Shown here one piece after another: positions 60,576 to 64,000 of a DNA stretch of 64,000 bases. How positions within the stretch are numbered: position 1 is the stretch's first letter; the number at the start of each line of letters is the position of its first letter. The stretch comes from Neonectria sp. B-13 (Eukaryota > Ascomycota > Sordariomycetes > Hypocreales > Nectriaceae). The stretch spans positions 1,803,132-1,867,131 of the forward strand of contig NOKP01000002.1 of the NCBI GenBank assembly GCA_002682825.1. The letters run 5' to 3'. The position numbers were made by a program, and so were the translations under genes. Under the pieces are notes generated by a model. That model saw only the letters and a program-made list of their open reading frames with translations. It searched no databases and had not been told where the DNA came from.

Positions 60576-62258
60576 TCAAGTTGCGAGAACCGCTTCTTCC
60601 GCATCTGGACCCATGCCAGCCTCGGCCTCGTCCTCCAAACCCTCGTCATCCGATGGCCACGGCTCTCTCCAATTATCGATCCATCCGATGGACGATGCAG
60701 CCTCCTGAGCTGAAATGCGTTTGTCTGGTTCGTGTTGCAGCAAACCCTTCATCACCGGGAAGAGGCTCTTCAACGCTTGATAATCATATTCTTTGTGCTC
60801 GTAATCGTTGTAGCATTCGCCTGCCTCAAAAATGGAGACAATGGTGTCCCAATGAGGTTCAAAACAATCCTCGAGAGGCTTCTGAGTTGACTTCATACCT
60901 AGTGATGAAGTTAGCTGAAGCCTTTGGTAATGCCTACTGGGGAGTGAACTTACTTTCAACGCGCGCGTTATCTTTGACCATCTCTCTCCAGCGCTCGTGC
61001 CATTTCGGGGGCAGTGGTCCTATTGTTTCGACAAGTGACTGAATGTACTCTCCACTAGAAAAACCTCCCCAAAACGGGCACTTCTGGAAAAACAACCCGT
61101 AGATCTGAACAATCAGCATCATAACCTTTCGGTGATCCAAAGACACGCCCTTACCACGGAGCCCGCCCTCCATAAATCGTGGCGGTAGTCGAAAGAGGAA
61201 ATGAAAAATGTCTCGGGGGATCTCAAATCGGCCGGTTGAGCGATAACAGAGCGAGTTTCATTGGTTGGGAAAGACTCTCCCCAATCAATCAAGCAGATAT
61301 CTTCCCATGCGTTGTCAATCCACCCCGGCCAGCAGGCCGATGCTACCAACTGCTTAGGGATATGAGGCGACTGAGGCTCTTTGCCTGTATATGGTGCTGT
61401 AACGACGTCGCCGATAGTTTCCCAGAGGTCCTCATCACTTTGTAGTGCTAAGTTGCAAGTGAATGCGACATTGTTGGTTGATATGTCTGGATTCACCACC
61501 AGAGTTAGCAGTCAAGCAAACCAAGTCAAGGATGAGAGAGTGCCAATACCTCCATGAGCAATACCGCCATGATGGATATCAGCGAGAGCCTCAAGGAGTT
61601 GCTGTGAAGCCCTCAAAACCGCATTTGGCTGGAAGGTCCATTGGTAAGTTCCTGGAATGACATGCTTATCCGAGGCCTTGTCTCTGAATGATGAAACAAA
61701 TGGCCTGGATTCTTCAAAATTCTTCAGAGCTTGAGAAACTGAAGGGCCTAGCGGCTCTGTTACGATGCAGTTGTGTCTGCCGTTTGGGCCAGTATACTGG
61801 AAACAATTCAGCATCTGGGCAAAGCGCCTTGGCGTTGTCTGGTTGCTATTTTCATAGTAGGTTTCCAGGATCCGTAACACTCTGATATCTGGGTCTTCGT
61901 CTAGTCGTTCAGTTGATATGTAGGCCTGTTTAATCTTGATAGAAACCCAGCGCCTGCAATTCAACAACGTTAGCAACTTAGCATCGATTTGGTTGATATG
62001 GAAAAGCAACGCGTACTTCTCCTGGTCATCTTGCGCGAGCCAGACCGTTGAAAACCCGCCATGGCCAAGCTTATGATGAATCGTGTACCTCCCATCGCAG
62101 AATGTGTCACCCAACGCGACGGGGTGAAAGCCTCCCGGCACATAGCGTTCCAGACGCTCGTGTGGTATGACGCTAGCTAGGCATTCATACCTCTCTATCC
62201 AGATGGCTTCTGGGGGCCGCTCAGGCAGTTTCTTCTCGCTTTCGGCATGAGATGACAT
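60576..62258 (-). CDS. Divergent SRPK-like protein kinase
   Basis: Protein kinase of the fungal SRPK-like group. Model: exons 62258-62017, 61953-61550, 61486-61155, 61104-60954 and 60898-60576, 483 aa. Visible motifs: KLGHGGFSTVW (Gly-rich loop, 63-73), SIKI with the ATP Lys87, HGDISTNN (catalytic loop, 214-221) and IDWGES (metal site, Asp283), then HDLWRAGSVIYGLF. The catalytic Asp216, Asn and metal Asp are kept, so it may be active, but the HRD Arg is Gly and the DFG Phe is Trp. The catalytic-loop Asp codon is split by intron 2. The C-terminal tail is acidic. Such kinases are numerous and variable in filamentous fungi; the substrate is unknown. Confidence 0.86.
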
Positions 62259-63084
62259 GGTGTGGAGAGCCGGTGGAAGGAAGCAAAATACAAGGAGAAG
62301 TGGAATGGTGGGACAAATGGAGAAGCTGGAGGGAGTTTTAAGATTTGCTAGTTGATTATGCTGCAGCGATCACCCCAGTGTCCTAAGGTGCTATTGTGAC
62401 GTTATAGGTGCAGTACGTCGAACCGCATGCAGTGAATCAAGATTGAATAGCATGATCTTTGTTAAAAGGGTTGTGGCCTTGGACATTGAAACCCCAGGCA
62501 CCCTCAGACGACAACCTCAGGCACTTTGGTCTTAACTTACGTAAGTATACTACAGCCTTCATGCAAACATTTCAAGAGACTTCACAATGTTTAAGGCTTT
62601 CGGCCGTGTTCTAGGATAACAATGCCAAGGGGGAATTTGCAGGATATGTTGCAGTACGAGGGATATCTAATTTTTGTCATGTTTTGAGAGATCAGTTTCA
62701 TTTTCTCTGCGAAATGTATTTAGTACCCTTCACAATAGGCGATTTCTTTTCCTCACAATCTAACGTGTCAAAGAAACGCGAACCGAACGTTTCATAGATA
62801 GTAAAAATGCGATAACATGAATTGGGGTGTAAGTCTGTGTCTCTCGGTCTTCATCTACACATTCGTCACTTCTGACTCTCGGGGAATCAATCAATCAAGA
62901 GACGAATACCGCAAGTACTATCATTCACCACAGACCAGTTTCACTCACTTCTGCAAACGCTTATGGTAGGTCAAGCTTGATAGTCTTGAAAGTAAAATAA
63001 AGCCCAGCTCCATGTAATCAATTGAAACCCGGAAGTAACGTATTACGGTTGCTTCAAATCGCTTAGCAATCTTAATTTGACACT
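62259..63084. other. Intergenic, 0.83 kb, A/T-rich
   Basis: Noticeably A/T-richer than most of the window. Kinase upstream region and 3' flank of the zinc-finger gene. No gene supported. Confidence 0.5.
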
Positions 63085-63825
63085 CTAGCCTACTAAACTC
63101 TCAGCAAATGCCTCAACTTGATCAAGTTCCTCTCTCTCCTTCCGGCAAAACTCCTCCAACACCTCCAACCTCTTTCTACGACGTTGGCACATCTTCTCCA
63201 GTTCCGACTTTGTACTCTTTTGCCTTCGGCTATGAGAAGCTCCCCTCCCTCCTTCGATTTCGTTCAAAGAAAATGTGACATTGGCCTTCCGTTTTCTTCC
63301 AGACCCAGGAACTGCAGCAGGTGTAACCTCTGACTGCTGAGCATGTGATTCGCTTTCCTCCACAAGGGGTTGTTTGTGAAAGTAACAGTGCTTGAGGTGC
63401 TGCTGGAGGTGTCCTTGTCGCTTGAATCCATTTCTTGGTTCTGATCGGCCACAAGACGGATAAGGGCAGTGATAATTGTGATTATGATTGTCTTGTACTC
63501 GGGTTTTCTCGCACGCTTCTTTCTAGTGGCGGATACAGATATCTCGCCTAGAAAATTCCTTTCCACATGCTGGACAGGTTAGTAAAGTTCCGCTGTCGCC
63601 CGTCGTATTAGACGCAAGTCCGGTTTCGTCAATCAAATGAGATGCCCCAGCTGGCGAAGGGAGATTGGAAAGCTCGAGTCCTGGTGATGTTTCTATGGCC
63701 AATGTGTTGATACTCAAACTCGGGAATTTTGACGTAGAAACATCTTGTGGCCATAATGAACCGGATTCGTTAAGGGTTGGTTCTATGGGTATCTCGGAGA
63801 CACCAAACCCCATGAAGCCAGACAT
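63085..63825 (-). pseudogene. C2H2-type zinc-finger gene broken by in-frame TAG
   Basis: A single reading frame runs from an ATG at 63825 to a TGA at 63085 and is interrupted once, by TAG at 63523-63525. Before the stop: about 100 residues with a Ser/Pro/Thr-rich region and a zinc-finger start, CPACGKEFSRRDICIRH. Right after it, still in frame, come KEAC (the fourth ligand of that finger) and a second finger, CPYPSCGRSEPRNGFKRQGH and QQHLKHC. A basic stretch (GRKRKANV) and a C-terminal charged helix (RRRKRLEVLEEFCRKEREEL) follow. The 5' end is uncertain: a good donor and acceptor pair (GTAAGC...ATTAG, about 63921-63858) suggests a further exon toward the right edge. Probably a DNA-binding protein; status as pseudogene, read-through gene or sequencing error is open. 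Confidence 0.65.
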
Positions 63826-64000
63826 AACCGGCGTAGAGGCATCCCAGAATTGGCCTAATAAATCTTGCTCGTCAGTGCAGTCACTACAGATAATTGTATA
63901 TAATCAGAATCGCTTACACTTAGTTACCGGAAAGCTCAATAAATAGGCCACGCCCCGGTACTTTCTGCATATTAGAAGTTTCTTCGTTGGCTAGCAAACG

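Noticed and set aside
63506..63578. Intron that would remove the amber codon of the zinc-finger gene
   Set aside because: The only GT-AG pair of usable length (53 nt) has no branch-point sequence, would delete the first finger, and joins to give TAA.

Overview
This window is nuclear DNA from a filamentous ascomycete, most likely a Sordariomycete. The evidence is GC-rich coding sequence, introns of about 45-120 bp with GTAAGT/GTGAGT-type donors and CTAAC-type branch points, and a set of recognisable fungal housekeeping genes. No operons, tRNA or rRNA genes, intact transposons, or secondary-metabolite core enzymes (PKS, NRPS, terpene synthase) were seen. A run of 100 N at 10469-10568 marks a scaffold gap in a draft assembly. 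All spliced models were built by hand from splice sites, reading phase and protein similarity to known families.

Layout, left to right. (1) 0.7-6 kb: a Golgi alpha-1,2-mannosyltransferase (GT15), mitochondrial ribosomal protein S12 and, divergent from it, a mitochondrial acyl-CoA dehydrogenase. (2) 6.2-14.2 kb: the seven-exon protein kinase C gene of the cell-wall integrity pathway, a 2.7 kb region holding the gap and a doubtful small gene, and the mitochondrial inner-membrane protein SHE9/MDM33. (3) 15-22.4 kb: a HAD phosphatase, an MFS transporter, an EIF1AD-like S1-domain protein whose stop lies only 20 bp from that of convergent ALG3, and a peroxisomal D-amino-acid oxidase. (4) 22.4-28.4 kb: an exact three-copy 82-bp tandem repeat, a secreted GH5 beta-mannanase, an archaemetzincin-type metallopeptidase and a mitochondrial thioredoxin. 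(5) 28.4-40.4 kb: a doubtful ORF, a large disordered protein and an unusually long 7.7 kb region without a convincing gene. (6) 40.4-51.4 kb: kinetochore NUF2, an unrecognised protein, AP-3 beta, an RTA1-like membrane protein, an APH-type phosphotransferase, a small unrecognised two-exon gene and 3-hydroxyisobutyrate dehydrogenase. (7) 52.4-64 kb: a BQT4-like nuclear-membrane APSES protein, RhoGDI, PP2A-like phosphatase PPG1, a divergent SRPK-like kinase and, at the right edge, a C2H2-type zinc-finger gene broken by an in-frame TAG.

The genes do not form one pathway. A loose theme is the cell surface and its control: PKC1 and RhoGDI both act in Rho signalling, GT15 and ALG3 both build mannose glycans, and the mannanase degrades mannan. 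A second theme is mitochondria: S12, acyl-CoA dehydrogenase, SHE9, thioredoxin and HIBADH, of which the acyl-CoA dehydrogenase and HIBADH fit branched-chain amino-acid breakdown. I found no clear novel multi-gene system. The observations most worth checking are the amber-interrupted zinc-finger gene, the repeats at 22.6 and 47.1 kb, the 7.7 kb gene-poor region, and a 9-mer (TACTTCGTA or its complement) found repeatedly outside genes.
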